Source: CAYZNE01 sp964461035 (lineage in GTDB: Archaea; Nanobdellota; Nanobdellia; Woesearchaeales; CAYZNE01). Taken from it: a stretch of 64,000 nt of DNA. A program made the position numbers and the translations under genes. The notes beneath the pieces are model-generated. The model searched no databases. It saw nothing but the letters and a program-made list of their open reading frames with translations, and had not been told where the DNA came from. Shown here one piece after another: positions 8,365 to 17,935 of this stretch; positions within the stretch are counted from its first letter, which is position 1, and each line of letters begins with the position of its first letter. The stretch is taken from the NCBI GenBank assembly GCA_964461035.1, contig CAYWRI010000001.1, positions 74,740 to 138,739 on the forward strand, in the 5' to 3' direction.

Positions 8365-9213
8365 TTATGCTCTTGACTTCTCAAAATGATTGGGTAACAT
8401 TATTGGTACACAAAACGTTGCTAATAAATGAAAAGAACTTACATATTTTTTAACATTCTCATAATTTCCTGCAAATATGTTTCTTCGTATTGAATCAACA
8501 ATTTCACTGGGTGTTTGACCTTCAACAGGTGAAATTATTCTTGATGTTCCCATATATTGTAAATATCTTTTTGTTCTTGCGTGTAAATCTGTATCTGCAA
8601 TTAGGGGCACATTATATCCTTGTTTTTTCAATGAATTAGATAACTTTTCTACTCTTTTATTAACATCATGATATTTTATGTTAAATCCGACAGCATTTAA
8701 TCCATATTTTAATACTTGTCTCATCCACGGAATACAATAGCTATTCCATTCTAAAGTGACCTGTCCAGAATATTCTTTACATATTTTTTCTAATTCTAAT
8801 GTTAATTCATCTGAAATATGCCCTGCCGTTTTTGTTTTTCCATTATCAATAAACGGATGATCTAATAAGATTAATGCCTCATTTGATAATCCTTCATCAA
8901 TAATTCTTCTTATTTCTGTATTTGGACTGGCTGAATCCATTGAATAACCAATTGTTAATATGTGAAGATTTTCTCGCGTATTATATTCTCGAGCATTTAA
9001 CAAATACTTTCCATTAGGTAATATTATTCCAGATTTATCAGTTACCGCAGTTGGATAAGCTTTTTTTGCTTCTTCTACAATAAATGGAAATAAAGAATCA
9101 TTTAAGGATTCCATTGCAAGAATATCTAATCCTTGATTGTCCATAGCTTGCACTACATCAGTTATAGTATTTTTTCCTAAAAATGGATGAACCTGCAATT
9201 CTATATTTGTCAT
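8365..9213 (-). CDS. PHP-like phosphoesterase/hydrolase domain protein
   Basis: The 282-residue protein begins IELQVHPFLGKNTITDVVQA and later carries LLDHPF (about residue 118), LEWNSY, and ADTDLHARTKRYLQYMG near residue 210. These spaced His/Asp/Glu motifs follow the order of the PHP fold, whose members bind up to three metals and hydrolyse phosphoesters. The opening xxHPF is a variant of the usual HxH. It starts one base after the glycosyltransferase stop, so the two are co-transcribed. A role in surface polysaccharide or phosphosugar metabolism follows from that context and is inference. Confidence 0.65.
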   Translation of the reverse strand: MTNIELQVHPFLGKNTITDVVQAMDNQGLDILAMESLNDSLFPFIVEEAKKAYPTAVTDKSGIILPNGKYLLNAREYNTRENLHILTIGYSMDSASPNTEIRRIIDEGLSNEALILLDHPFIDNGKTKTAGHISDELTLELEKICKEYSGQVTLEWNSYCIPWMRQVLKYGLNAVGFNIKYHDVNKRVEKLSNSLKKQGYNVPLIADTDLHARTKRYLQYMGTSRIISPVEGQTPSEIVDSIRRNIFAGNYENVKKYVSSFHLLATFCVPIMLPNHFEKSRA

Positions 9214-9214
9214 T

Positions 9215-9880
9215 TTAATCTCTCACAGATTTCCAATTCATTTTCAATCCGTAATATCCTAACATTCCTAATAGTGTTGTTTTAAGATAACCTTCTTTTT
9301 GATATCTTCGTGGAGATGTTTCTACAAATGAGTCTTTATCAAAGAATAATTTTCCAGATTGATTTAACTTTCTTTGAAAAAATAATTCATCACCTAATTC
9401 AATTACATCTGACCAACCATCAGTCTTATCATAAATTTCTCTTGAACAAAAAACATAAGGTGTGTATAGTGGTGCAATGAACCTTGCCCAGTTATTCAAT
9501 ATTGATGTTTGAATTTTTGCAGCAAATATATCTTCCGGGGCTCGTATTATACATCGCCCTCCAACAAAACCCTCAGTCATGTATTTTACAGCATTTTTAA
9601 TTCCATTAACACTTAATGAAGAATCTCCATCGAGAAATGCAAGATATTCGCTATCTGAATTGTTTGCTCCATAATTTCTTACTGAACCACGATTATGTGA
9701 ATCTGAAAATTGTAAAACCTTATCTGCTTCTGAGCAAAAAGTCAGAGTAGAATCTGTACTTCCATTATTAACAATAATAATTTCAAGATCCTTGAACGAT
9801 TGGGATTTTAATGAAGCTATCGCTTTTGCTATATTTTTCTCTTCATTAAATGTGGGTATAATTACACTTACTCGGGGCAT
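9215..9880 (-). CDS. GT2 family glycosyltransferase
   Basis: The N-terminus VSVIIPTFNEEKNIAKAIAS and IIIVNNGSTDST are the nucleotide-sugar-binding motifs of GT-A fold, family 2 enzymes. FLDGDSSL provides the DxD metal site near residue 105. FSDSHNRGSVRNYGA is also typical. At 221 residues it is the bare catalytic domain, without membrane helices. It transfers a sugar from an activated donor; acceptor unknown. It is the first gene of a two-gene minus-strand unit with the PHP-like gene, and both are flanked by 43-nt direct repeats. Confidence 0.88.
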   Translation of the reverse strand: MPRVSVIIPTFNEEKNIAKAIASLKSQSFKDLEIIIVNNGSTDSTLTFCSEADKVLQFSDSHNRGSVRNYGANNSDSEYLAFLDGDSSLSVNGIKNAVKYMTEGFVGGRCIIRAPEDIFAAKIQTSILNNWARFIAPLYTPYVFCSREIYDKTDGWSDVIELGDELFFQRKLNQSGKLFFDKDSFVETSPRRYQKEGYLKTTLLGMLGYYGLKMNWKSVRD

Positions 9881-9968
9881 ATTTCACAGTAAATAGTTAG
9901 AATTTATAAACATTTTTATTTCATACCACTATAAAGTAATTAATGAATTCTTTAGTTCCGAACTTTTT

Positions 9969-10011
9969 CAAACTAAAATGTTGTGCTCAATCAAGAATGA
10001 GTCCTAAAAAA
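9969..10011 (+). repeat. 43-nt direct repeat, right copy
   Basis: Matches 8291-8333 in the same orientation with five substitutions. It lies between the divergent starts of the glycosyltransferase and the MFS gene, so it is not simply a terminator. Confidence 0.7.
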
Positions 10012-10049
10012 ATAGAAAGGAGAAAATTCTTTATTACATAATAAAATAA

Positions 10050-10080
10050 TTTATATACTAAATAGTCCCTTTTGACTATT
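10050..10080 (+). promoter_or_regulatory. TATA box plus palindromic operator of the MFS gene
   Basis: TTTATATA at 10050-10057 is followed by AATAGTC (10061-10067), six bases, and its exact inverse GACTATT (10074-10080), one base before the codon ATG. The palindrome covers the expected transcription start, an ideal site for a repressor that blocks polymerase. A drug- or metabolite-responsive regulator would fit an exporter; none is encoded next to it. Confidence 0.55.
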
Positions 10081-10081
10081 A

Positions 10082-11272
10082 ATGTATGTCAAAGATAATG
10101 TTTGGAAATTTGGAATATATTCATTTATTGATCATATTAGATTAATTTGGATGATTACTACTTTGTATCTTTTATGGTTGAGTTTTTCATTTACAAATAT
10201 TGGAATCCATGAAACAATTTTTGCATTAGTTATTGTTCTTTTTGAACTACCTGCGGGTGCATTAGCTGATTTAATTGGTAAGAAAAAAGTAATTATTATT
10301 TCATGTGTTTTGAACGCTATTGGTTTTACAGCAATTGGTTTAATGAATCTGCCAACACAATATTATATGATTGCACTAATTATGGGTATTGCTTTCTCAT
10401 TTGTATCTGGTGCAGATGTTGCTTTATTATATGATTCTGTCAAAAAGATAAATCGAACAAAAGATTATAAAAAAATTAGGGGAAAAATCAACACGTTTAA
10501 TCAAGTTGCTTCAGTAATTGGAGTTTTTTTAGGACCTTTTTTATATACAATTAATCCGCGATTAGGATTTTTGGTCACAGGAATCGTATATCTTTTTGCA
10601 GCAATGGTCATGAGTACAACTGTAGAACCATATAAAACACACGAGAAAGCAACTTTCAAAACACACTGGAAAAAAACAATAACTGGATTTAAATTTGCTA
10701 CAAAACATAAAAGAATCATGTGGTTAATTGCTTTTTTCTTTTTATCAACTATTGGAATAGAATTTTTCTTTGATTTTTGGCAACAACCACTTTTAGTAAA
10801 TAATGGATTCAATGTTAAATTTTTTGGAATTATATTTGCATTCATGATGGGAATCAGAGCATTAATTTCCTGGTTCACATATAAAATAGAAAATAAACTT
10901 AAAGAAACTGGCTCTTTACTGTTAATTTTATTATCTCAAGTAATTATTTTTATTGTATTTGGACTAAATAATCCAATCACTTTACTAATTTCTTTTGGAG
11001 CTTTTTATGCAGTTATGGCATTTCAAGAAATAATCTTTGAAGATTATGTTAATAGCCACATATCTTCATCAAATAGGGCAACCGTTTTATCTGTAAAAAG
11101 TTTGATTTATAATTTAGTTGCTGCAGGATTATATGTTTCTTTAGGTATTTTCATGGACTTATACTCAATTAATAAAGTATTAATTGGGGTGTCCGTATTT
11201 ATTTTAATCGGGACAATAATATTATTCAGTTTTAAGAATGGATCAATAAAAAATAACTCTTCAATAACTTAA
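10082..11272 (+). CDS. Major facilitator superfamily transporter
   Basis: The 396-residue protein has about 12 hydrophobic helices. The loop between helices 2 and 3 reads GALADLIGKKK, the MFS signature GxLADxxGrk. Length and layout fit a drug/H+ antiporter-like exporter; substrate unknown. The start at 10082 is fixed by the TATA box 25-32 nt upstream and gives a leaderless mRNA. The promoter holds a perfect 7-bp inverted repeat, suggesting dedicated control. Confidence 0.85.
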   Translation: MYVKDNVWKFGIYSFIDHIRLIWMITTLYLLWLSFSFTNIGIHETIFALVIVLFELPAGALADLIGKKKVIIISCVLNAIGFTAIGLMNLPTQYYMIALIMGIAFSFVSGADVALLYDSVKKINRTKDYKKIRGKINTFNQVASVIGVFLGPFLYTINPRLGFLVTGIVYLFAAMVMSTTVEPYKTHEKATFKTHWKKTITGFKFATKHKRIMWLIAFFFLSTIGIEFFFDFWQQPLLVNNGFNVKFFGIIFAFMMGIRALISWFTYKIENKLKETGSLLLILLSQVIIFIVFGLNNPITLLISFGAFYAVMAFQEIIFEDYVNSHISSSNRATVLSVKSLIYNLVAAGLYVSLGIFMDLYSINKVLIGVSVFILIGTIILFSFKNGSIKNNSSIT

Positions 11273-11448
11273 CGAGAATTTCACAATTAATGCCCTTTCT
11301 TGATTAATCCAGATATTAGTTTCAATTTTTTGAAATACTTAATTTTTAAAAAGAGGCAAAACTTTATAAAATATATATGTATTTCTTTAAACAAAGAGGT
11401 GACTAGTTAATCGCTTCAAGATTTCTTGGGGATTTAGGAGGAGTAAAA

Positions 11449-11823
11449 ATGAATAGAAAACTTTCACCAGAACAAAAACAATATCTTCACGAAAGAGGAT
11501 TTGAAATCATTGAAGGACAACCACGTGAAGATGAACCTTTTCCTTATGTTACTTTAGACAAATTTGACGCAGAGTTTAAAAAACCAGATATATCCTATAA
11601 TAAAACAAGTTCGTTCTCATGTGAAATAACAATAGGTAGTGTGCTTCACCCTTTAAATGAGCATGAAGATGAATTAGTTGAAATAATTGAAAGTGCAGTT
11701 GGAAGCGATATGATCTTGGATGGAAAACTTTTTTATACTATGCCTGGTAATCCTATCAAAGTTTATGTAATTAATTCTTCGTGGAATACTACTGCTCAAA
11801 AACTGGCTGCAAAATATAAGTAA
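11449..11823 (+). CDS. Hypothetical protein, 124 aa
   Basis: I do not recognise this small soluble protein (MNRKLSPEQKQYLHERGFEI). It has no membrane segment and looks like an alpha/beta fold with an acidic central helix (HEDELVEIIESAVGS). A strong Shine-Dalgarno sequence, TTAGGAGGAG, precedes the ATG, unlike the many leaderless genes around it, so efficient translation from a leadered mRNA is likely. It stands alone between the MFS gene and the nucleotidyltransferase gene. Confidence 0.7.
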   Translation: MNRKLSPEQKQYLHERGFEIIEGQPREDEPFPYVTLDKFDAEFKKPDISYNKTSSFSCEITIGSVLHPLNEHEDELVEIIESAVGSDMILDGKLFYTMPGNPIKVYVINSSWNTTAQKLAAKYK

Positions 11824-11987
11824 AACTTTTACTCAGGTTATTCTTTCATTTTACATATTATATTCACTCATTTGATGATTGCTAAACCACAGATTGAAGA
11901 ATTAAAGCAATATTTCTATCATTTAGAACATAAATATTAATTAACTTTTTAAATGATGGAATTAAAAGTTTAGAAAAGGGGTGAGTA

Positions 11988-12794
11988 ATGGATTTTGAAA
12001 TAAAAAAGAACCCTCTGCTTAAAAAAAAGGAAAAAGAGTATGAGCAGAGAGAAGTGGATATAGCATTACATTTTTCTAAAGAGATGTTAAATGAATTTAA
12101 AGGTTTCATCAAATCCATTGTTCTATTTGGCAGTACTGCTAGAAGAAATAAGAAAAAAGGAGATATTGACATTCTTGTTATTATAGATGATATATCTATT
12201 GAATTTAATAAAGCAATCGTTCAAGGTTATAGAATATTAACTGAAAAAATAGTTGATAAAACATCTCACGAATTACATATAACTTCAATGCGTTTAACTA
12301 ATTATTGGGAATATGTTAGAGCAGGAGATCCAATAGCAGTAAATATTTTAAGAGAAGGAATTGCAATAATGGATACGGGGATTTTCAATCCTATGAAAGT
12401 TCTTCTTTATCAAGGCCGAATAAAACCAAGTCAAGAGTCAATTTTAAATTATATTTCTCGTTCAGAATTTCAATTTGATAGTGCTAAACGTCATATTTTA
12501 GCTGCTTGTATTGATTTATATTGGGGGGTTGTAGATGCTGCAGAATCTGCTTTAATGAAAGTTAATGATATACCTCCAGGACCTGCGCACATTCATCATT
12601 TATTTGAAAAAAGATTTGTTAATACTGGAAAATTATCTAGAAAGTATAGTATTGTTCTACAAGAATTATATCATCTAAATAAGAGCATAACTCATCACGA
12701 AGTTACATTTATCAGTGGAGAACAATTCGATAAATATAAAATAATGGCTGAAGACTTTATTTTCCAAATGCAAAAGATTGTCAATCAAGATTAA
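11988..12794 (+). CDS. Nucleotidyltransferase (MNT) fused to HEPN-like helical domain
   Basis: Residues 40-70 read SIVLFGSTARRNKKKGDIDI, the GSxxR...DxD signature of Pol-beta-fold minimal nucleotidyltransferases. The C-terminal half (about residues 155-265) is all-helical, beginning LNYISRSEFQFDSAKRHIL, with the look of a HEPN domain. In many prokaryotes these are two genes of the MNT-HEPN toxin-antitoxin family; here they are one chain of 268 residues. I see no clear RxxxxH RNase motif in the helical part, so it may serve only to bind nucleotide or RNA. GGGGTGA precedes the ATG as a ribosome site. Confidence 0.7.
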   Translation: MDFEIKKNPLLKKKEKEYEQREVDIALHFSKEMLNEFKGFIKSIVLFGSTARRNKKKGDIDILVIIDDISIEFNKAIVQGYRILTEKIVDKTSHELHITSMRLTNYWEYVRAGDPIAVNILREGIAIMDTGIFNPMKVLLYQGRIKPSQESILNYISRSEFQFDSAKRHILAACIDLYWGVVDAAESALMKVNDIPPGPAHIHHLFEKRFVNTGKLSRKYSIVLQELYHLNKSITHHEVTFISGEQFDKYKIMAEDFIFQMQKIVNQD

Positions 12795-12852
12795 TTCTTT
12801 GAATACCTTAAACAAACAAAAATTAATAAATGATGAAGCTTCTTTTTAGGTA

Positions 12853-15360
12853 ATGCGTCAAAAAAAGAGTTTTTTAAAGCAAAGTTTGAATATGATTTCA
12901 AGCACATTTAACAAAACAAAGGAATTTATTAAAAAAAGAAAAAAAGTTCTTATTATAATCCTGGGTTCATTTATTTTATTTCTTATTCTTCTATTTATTC
13001 TAGGAATAAAAATTGGTTTTATGACTCAAACAGAATTAAATATCAGAATTAATCCGCTTCACGAAGTTATAAATGCTGAAGTAAACAAACCTGTTGAAGT
13101 CGAATTTAAAATAGAAAACAATAATTTTTGGATGTGCAACACACAATGCGAATTTACATTATACGATCCTTATACTCAAAAAATAATTCAACAAGAAAGT
13201 GAAGCTGTAAACTCAAATATTTTACTAAAAAAAACATATGTGATTAGTTCATCTGAAGCTGAGCGAGGTCAGAGATTATTTTATTTTGAAGCCAAATGTC
13301 GTAATATAAAATCAACACTTTGTCAAACAGAAGAAAAAGAATATTATTCTTCATCTTTAATTACTGCTAATTATGAATATTCAAAAGAAACAAAAACAGA
13401 AATTGAAGCGCTTTTAACAGATTTAAACAAATTTATTTCAGGTTCTGAAAAATCTAATTCTCTTGCTAAAGATATAAATTTAATATTGAATAATATCAAA
13501 GGAAAAATTAATTACTCAACCGATATTTCTAATGAAGAAAAAATTATTTCTGAAAATCTTCAAAAAAATCAAATGATTCAAGACTTTTGGCAGAATAATT
13601 CTTATGATTCAATAAAAAATATTTTCAATACTGACAATACTTTAGAAATAACAAAGATATTTGAATCATTATCTATGAAAAAATCCCTGCTTCTTAGTAA
13701 TATAGAAACTTATAATTTGCTAGTAGATAAAATGGATTTTCTTAATAATTTAGTAGATAAAGAAATTCTTAATGCAGAACAATTCTATAGATTATTTAAT
13801 TTTGATGACAAAGTTGAAAATATAACGATTGTTAGGTTAAGATTGAATAATTTAAAATCTAATTTTTATAAAACAAATATTGAATCCATTCAAACATTAT
13901 TAATTAATGCAGAATCTATTGAAACGTATGCAGTCAAAATTCTTAATCAATATAACCAAGATTATGTTGAATATTTGACTGGATTAAAATTAGGAGAACA
14001 TAAATTAATTCAAGAAAGATATAATTCTTTGCGTTTAGAAGCAAACATGTCTTTAGATTTAAATTATGAGAAAGACGAATGTGATGCAGTTGATTTAATC
14101 CTCAATAACTATATTACTACAAGAATTTTTGCAAATGAAAAAATAATTGAAAATCTTGGTGTTGAATTTATTTGTGAAAACAATTGTTCAGAAGAAATAT
14201 TAAATAATAACTCTATGAAAATACTTTCAGGTCTTAGAAATAGTATTAAGCTTGAAGATTATAATTTTGAATTTAATTCAACTGAAAATAAATATACTTT
14301 TAATAATACAGAAACAATTTATGATTCAAATGGATTAAGTTTTATTGATTATATAAAAATGGTAAAAGTATATGAATCAGAGTTCAGTGATTTAAATTTC
14401 TTTTTGATGAATCTTTGTTTTCTTGATAATATACGAAGAATATCACAGACGAAAATGAACAAAATAAATAACACATTTTCTTTTGATAATTATTTGAATT
14501 TACTGGCCAAATTAGAATATCCTGAAGAGAAATGTTGTATATTTAATTCTTGTCAAAAATGTGTGGATAAATCTGATAAATATCCTGTGATTTTGTTACA
14601 CGGTCATAATTTTAATAAATATAACCCCATACAAAGTATTGTGAATTCTATGACATCTATTCAAAGAAAACTAAGTGTTGATGCACATTTTATTAATGGT
14701 GCCGAAGTCGATCTTGCAGATGTAAATGAATCTGAAATGTGGTCAAAAATGAATGTGCCTCTTGCAATTAGAGCAAGTTATTATTATATATCTTATTATG
14801 ATTTTGAAATATATTCAGTTTCAACCATGTCTGAAGAAAGTATAGAGAATTATGCAATAAGATTAAGAGAAATAATAAATCTTGTAAAACAAAAAACTGG
14901 TGCAGAAAAAGTAGATATTATTGCTCATTCAATGGGTGGACTTGTTGCTAGGTATGAATTATTTTTATTTGATGATGAAGATGTTAATAAACTAATTCTA
15001 ATTGGAACACCAAATAAAGGAATCATTGGAAAAGTTGAAGAACTATGTCCAACATTTGGTGCTAAGAAAGAATGTGCAGATATGAATATTAATAGTATAA
15101 TTCTAAAAAAACTTAATTCTGTAAGAAATATCCCTGAAAATACTAACGTGTTCAACATATATGGAACAGGTTGCGATATGGATGGCGAAGATGGAGATGG
15201 AATTGTAATTGCTAAAAATGCACACTTAGATTTTGCAACAAATATAGAAATAAAAGGTCAATGCAATGATTTTCTTAATTTAGAAATGCATAATAATTTA
15301 ATTAGGGTTAATGAATATCCTGAAGTATATGATGCAGTCATTGATATATTAGAGAATTAA
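12853..15360 (+). CDS. Membrane-anchored lipase/esterase (alpha/beta hydrolase)
   Basis: After about 30 basic residues a single transmembrane helix (LIIILGSFILFLILLFILGI) anchors the protein with its bulk outside. Residues 60-560 form a large, Asn-rich, mostly helical region of unknown fold with scattered Cys. From about residue 577, YPVILLHGHNFN starts an alpha/beta hydrolase: the nucleophile elbow is AHSMGG (Ser about 693), followed by LILIGTPNKG, an acidic loop GDGIVIA (about 780) and MHNNL with the candidate catalytic His (about 813). Outward-facing lipases act on lipids of other cells or the surroundings; the target is unknown. The protein is far longer than ordinary lipases because of the N-terminal region. 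Confidence 0.8.
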   Translation: MRQKKSFLKQSLNMISSTFNKTKEFIKKRKKVLIIILGSFILFLILLFILGIKIGFMTQTELNIRINPLHEVINAEVNKPVEVEFKIENNNFWMCNTQCEFTLYDPYTQKIIQQESEAVNSNILLKKTYVISSSEAERGQRLFYFEAKCRNIKSTLCQTEEKEYYSSSLITANYEYSKETKTEIEALLTDLNKFISGSEKSNSLAKDINLILNNIKGKINYSTDISNEEKIISENLQKNQMIQDFWQNNSYDSIKNIFNTDNTLEITKIFESLSMKKSLLLSNIETYNLLVDKMDFLNNLVDKEILNAEQFYRLFNFDDKVENITIVRLRLNNLKSNFYKTNIESIQTLLINAESIETYAVKILNQYNQDYVEYLTGLKLGEHKLIQERYNSLRLEANMSLDLNYEKDECDAVDLILNNYITTRIFANEKIIENLGVEFICENNCSEEILNNNSMKILSGLRNSIKLEDYNFEFNSTENKYTFNNTETIYDSNGLSFIDYIKMVKVYESEFSDLNFFLMNLCFLDNIRRISQTKMNKINNTFSFDNYLNLLAKLEYPEEKCCIFNSCQKCVDKSDKYPVILLHGHNFNKYNPIQSIVNSMTSIQRKLSVDAHFINGAEVDLADVNESEMWSKMNVPLAIRASYYYISYYDFEIYSVSTMSEESIENYAIRLREIINLVKQKTGAEKVDIIAHSMGGLVARYELFLFDDEDVNKLILIGTPNKGIIGKVEELCPTFGAKKECADMNINSIILKKLNSVRNIPENTNVFNIYGTGCDMDGEDGDGIVIAKNAHLDFATNIEIKGQCNDFLNLEMHNNLIRVNEYPEVYDAVIDILEN

Positions 15361-15388
15361 AAAAGAAAGGAATAAAAAATTCAAAAAA

Positions 15389-17935
15389 TTAAGTTTTCTC
15401 TTTTAAAGACAAGGATGATTTTTTATCTTCAATACATTTCATTAACTCTTCTTCAAGTAATTGAGTGTCTGACGTTATTTTGATACTAGCTATACAAGTA
15501 TTTGTTTTTTTAACTAGTTCTTCATCATACCTTCCACCACTATTACAAGGAAATTCGTCTATTATCTCAGTTATGTATTGAAGAATAAAGCTAGAATCAA
15601 AAGATTCAATAACTTCATTACAATCCACATCTGCAGAAATTAATTGCCAATCTTCAAACGCAATCATTTCTGCTGAATATCTTAAGACCAAAGCAACATC
15701 GTATGAATCAATAACTCCATTACCATCAACATCACCTAATGGGTGAGTGTTTGCACAAGTTCCATCTAATTGACAATAAGTTTCTTCTGAACAACCACAT
15801 TGCTGACAATTATTAATTAATTCGCCTTCAACACAATAGAACGGCTGTTCGTCAGAACAAGAATCATCCATGGTTCCATCATCACAAGTAATCCAAACTT
15901 CATTGCAATATAAATAATTTTCATTATACGCTGGCCACCCATCTGCGCAAGAACTTACTTCACCGAAATTATTTCCATAACCTGAAGTACTTTCTGAACC
16001 CGCACACAAAACATCTCCCATAAAAGTGTCTGAGTCACAAATTCTATTATTTGTAATTATTGTATTATGGGAAAGTAAAATAGATAATCCTGCATCAAAC
16101 ATTAGATATCCAAAAGAATAAATAATATTGTTATTTATTAAAGTTCCATCATTTGTAATATGCAGTTTAATTCCCCCTTTATTGCTATTATTGATATTGT
16201 TGTTTATTAAGGAAAAATTGTCTGAGTTTTCTATGAGTATTCCTTCTAAACCATTATTATTGATATTGTTGTTTATTAAGGAAAAATTGTCTGAGTTTTC
16301 TATGAGTATTCCTTCTAAAGAACTATTGGTTAGATTATTATCAATTATGAAAAAATGGGTTGAATCCTTTATGATGATACCCTCCTTAGTAAAACAAATA
16401 CTATTATTAACTATAGATATATTGTGTGAGTTCCATATGTTAATTTTCGATTTATGGTTCATAATATTGTTTTTTATTTCAACATTGTTAGTTTCCGAAC
16501 CTAAATCAAAAGACTGTCCATTATGACTAAAAGAATTATTAGTAAGTAATAAATTTTCAGAATAAGAAAAATCAAATCCTGCATTAAAACCTGCAAGAAT
16601 ACAATTTTTTATAGTTGCATTATTAACGTGCCATAACTCCAAATAAGTTCCCGAACTTGGTTTTGGAGCAACAATTTCTGCTTGTTCTAGCGCATCACAA
16701 TCTATTAACAAATTATTCTCATATATGATTTGAATTGTGGGTTCATCGTAATTATACACCCAAATTTCGGTTTCGACAACATTATCTTTACTAAATCCTT
16801 GAGTTTCTTGATTTAAATCAGAAACTATAATTTCAAATTTTAGAATAGTATATTGTAATTTACTAATAGTCCAAGTAAAATCTGTTACTTCTATAAAATT
16901 TTGATTAGGAACTGCATTAACAAATCGTGTTTCTTCTAATATGTTATCAATATAAAAATTAACCTGTAATTCTGAAAGTTCTAAATTATTATATCCTGAA
17001 AAATTTATTGTTAAATTAAAAATTTTTTCTAGATTTTCAGAGTCAAATATGATATTAGAACCATAGTAACCTTGAAATACATTGAAACTTGATTCAAGTT
17101 TATCAATCCAAACATTTTTTAATAGATTTACTGAAAAGTCATCGTCATTTAAATCCTTTATAAGATTACCTTCAGAATCCTCAACACAATTATTACTACA
17201 ATTAGTAGTATCTTCAGATTTACCCCAATAACAATAATCATCATTATCATTATCAGAACAATAAACAGAAATATCATTTGTTGGATAGGGATATTTAGAG
17301 AAACCAAACGCACTTAATTCATTTAAAATAACATATCCTTCTTCCCCCCAGTCTTCTCCCCACGAATTTTTAATAATAAGATTATCATCTTCAGTATATC
17401 CTGTAAAAACCATTGCATGTCCCCAAGACCCCACCACTACTCCTCCAGGACCATATTTAAATAAACTTGATTTCGTTGAATAGGGAGAGAGATATTCTGT
17501 TGTTAAGTCGCCAATATTCCACGCATTTTCAGGATTTTCACAAATATTACAAGCAATATTTTCTGCCTGATAAGGGAAGCAATCTTCTAAAACCAATGAA
17601 CCGTCTAAAAGATATTCATATGCATTACTTACTCCGCCACCAGCACAATCTCCACAATCCTCGCAACACTCACCATCATTTGAAACTAATTGTTGTTCAG
17701 ATAAATCAACATCTAACTGTTGATTGTAAAATAAATTTATTTGACCTTCAATTGATCCAACAGCAGAAAAAGCCCAGCAACTTCCACATTGTTCCTGATT
17801 TTTAACAGGGGTCATCCAATTTTGACCCATGTAATCACGGTAATCTAAAGAATCTGGATAATTCCCTAGAGATTCTGCATTCACTAAAGATATTAACAGT
17901 AAAGATAATAAGATTAATAAAAATATTTTTTTCAT
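15389..17935 (-). CDS. Secreted papain-family protease with beta-helix and dockerin domains
   Basis: A signal peptide (residues 1-20, ending LVNA) is followed directly by a C1A cysteine protease: QCGSCWAFSA with catalytic Cys53, GHAMVFTGY with His173 and IKNSWGEDWG with Asn190. There is no room for the usual inhibitory propeptide. Residues about 260-400 look like a beta-sandwich. From about 415 to 640 comes a NosD-type right-handed beta-helix of short Asn-rich repeats, two of them nearly identical. Near 732-797, GDVDGNGVIDSYDVALVL and ADVDCNEVIESFDSSFIL form a two-part type I dockerin with Ca-binding loops. The gene overlaps the upstream lipoprotein gene by 4 nt, so the two are translated together. 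Confidence 0.88.
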   Translation of the reverse strand: MKKIFLLILLSLLLISLVNAESLGNYPDSLDYRDYMGQNWMTPVKNQEQCGSCWAFSAVGSIEGQINLFYNQQLDVDLSEQQLVSNDGECCEDCGDCAGGGVSNAYEYLLDGSLVLEDCFPYQAENIACNICENPENAWNIGDLTTEYLSPYSTKSSLFKYGPGGVVVGSWGHAMVFTGYTEDDNLIIKNSWGEDWGEEGYVILNELSAFGFSKYPYPTNDISVYCSDNDNDDYCYWGKSEDTTNCSNNCVEDSEGNLIKDLNDDDFSVNLLKNVWIDKLESSFNVFQGYYGSNIIFDSENLEKIFNLTINFSGYNNLELSELQVNFYIDNILEETRFVNAVPNQNFIEVTDFTWTISKLQYTILKFEIIVSDLNQETQGFSKDNVVETEIWVYNYDEPTIQIIYENNLLIDCDALEQAEIVAPKPSSGTYLELWHVNNATIKNCILAGFNAGFDFSYSENLLLTNNSFSHNGQSFDLGSETNNVEIKNNIMNHKSKINIWNSHNISIVNNSICFTKEGIIIKDSTHFFIIDNNLTNSSLEGILIENSDNFSLINNNINNNGLEGILIENSDNFSLINNNINNSNKGGIKLHITNDGTLINNNIIYSFGYLMFDAGLSILLSHNTIITNNRICDSDTFMGDVLCAGSESTSGYGNNFGEVSSCADGWPAYNENYLYCNEVWITCDDGTMDDSCSDEQPFYCVEGELINNCQQCGCSEETYCQLDGTCANTHPLGDVDGNGVIDSYDVALVLRYSAEMIAFEDWQLISADVDCNEVIESFDSSFILQYITEIIDEFPCNSGGRYDEELVKKTNTCIASIKITSDTQLLEEELMKCIEDKKSSLSLKEKT
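16187..16319 (-). repeat. Two perfect 64-nt direct repeats, period 69 nt
   Basis: The segments 16187-16250 and 16256-16319 are identical, giving two successive 23-residue beta-helix turns with the motif GLEGILIENSDNFSLI. Identity at every synonymous site shows a recent duplication or gene conversion, so the number of turns probably varies between strains. Confidence 0.85.

Noticed and set aside
11875..11940. 21-codon frame MIAKPQIEELKQYFYHLEHK
   Set aside because: Short, without a ribosome site or promoter at proper spacing; could be a relic. Not supported enough to list.
16187..16319. CRISPR-like repeat
   Set aside because: Two long identical units with a 5-nt gap, in frame within a beta-helix coding region; no spacers.
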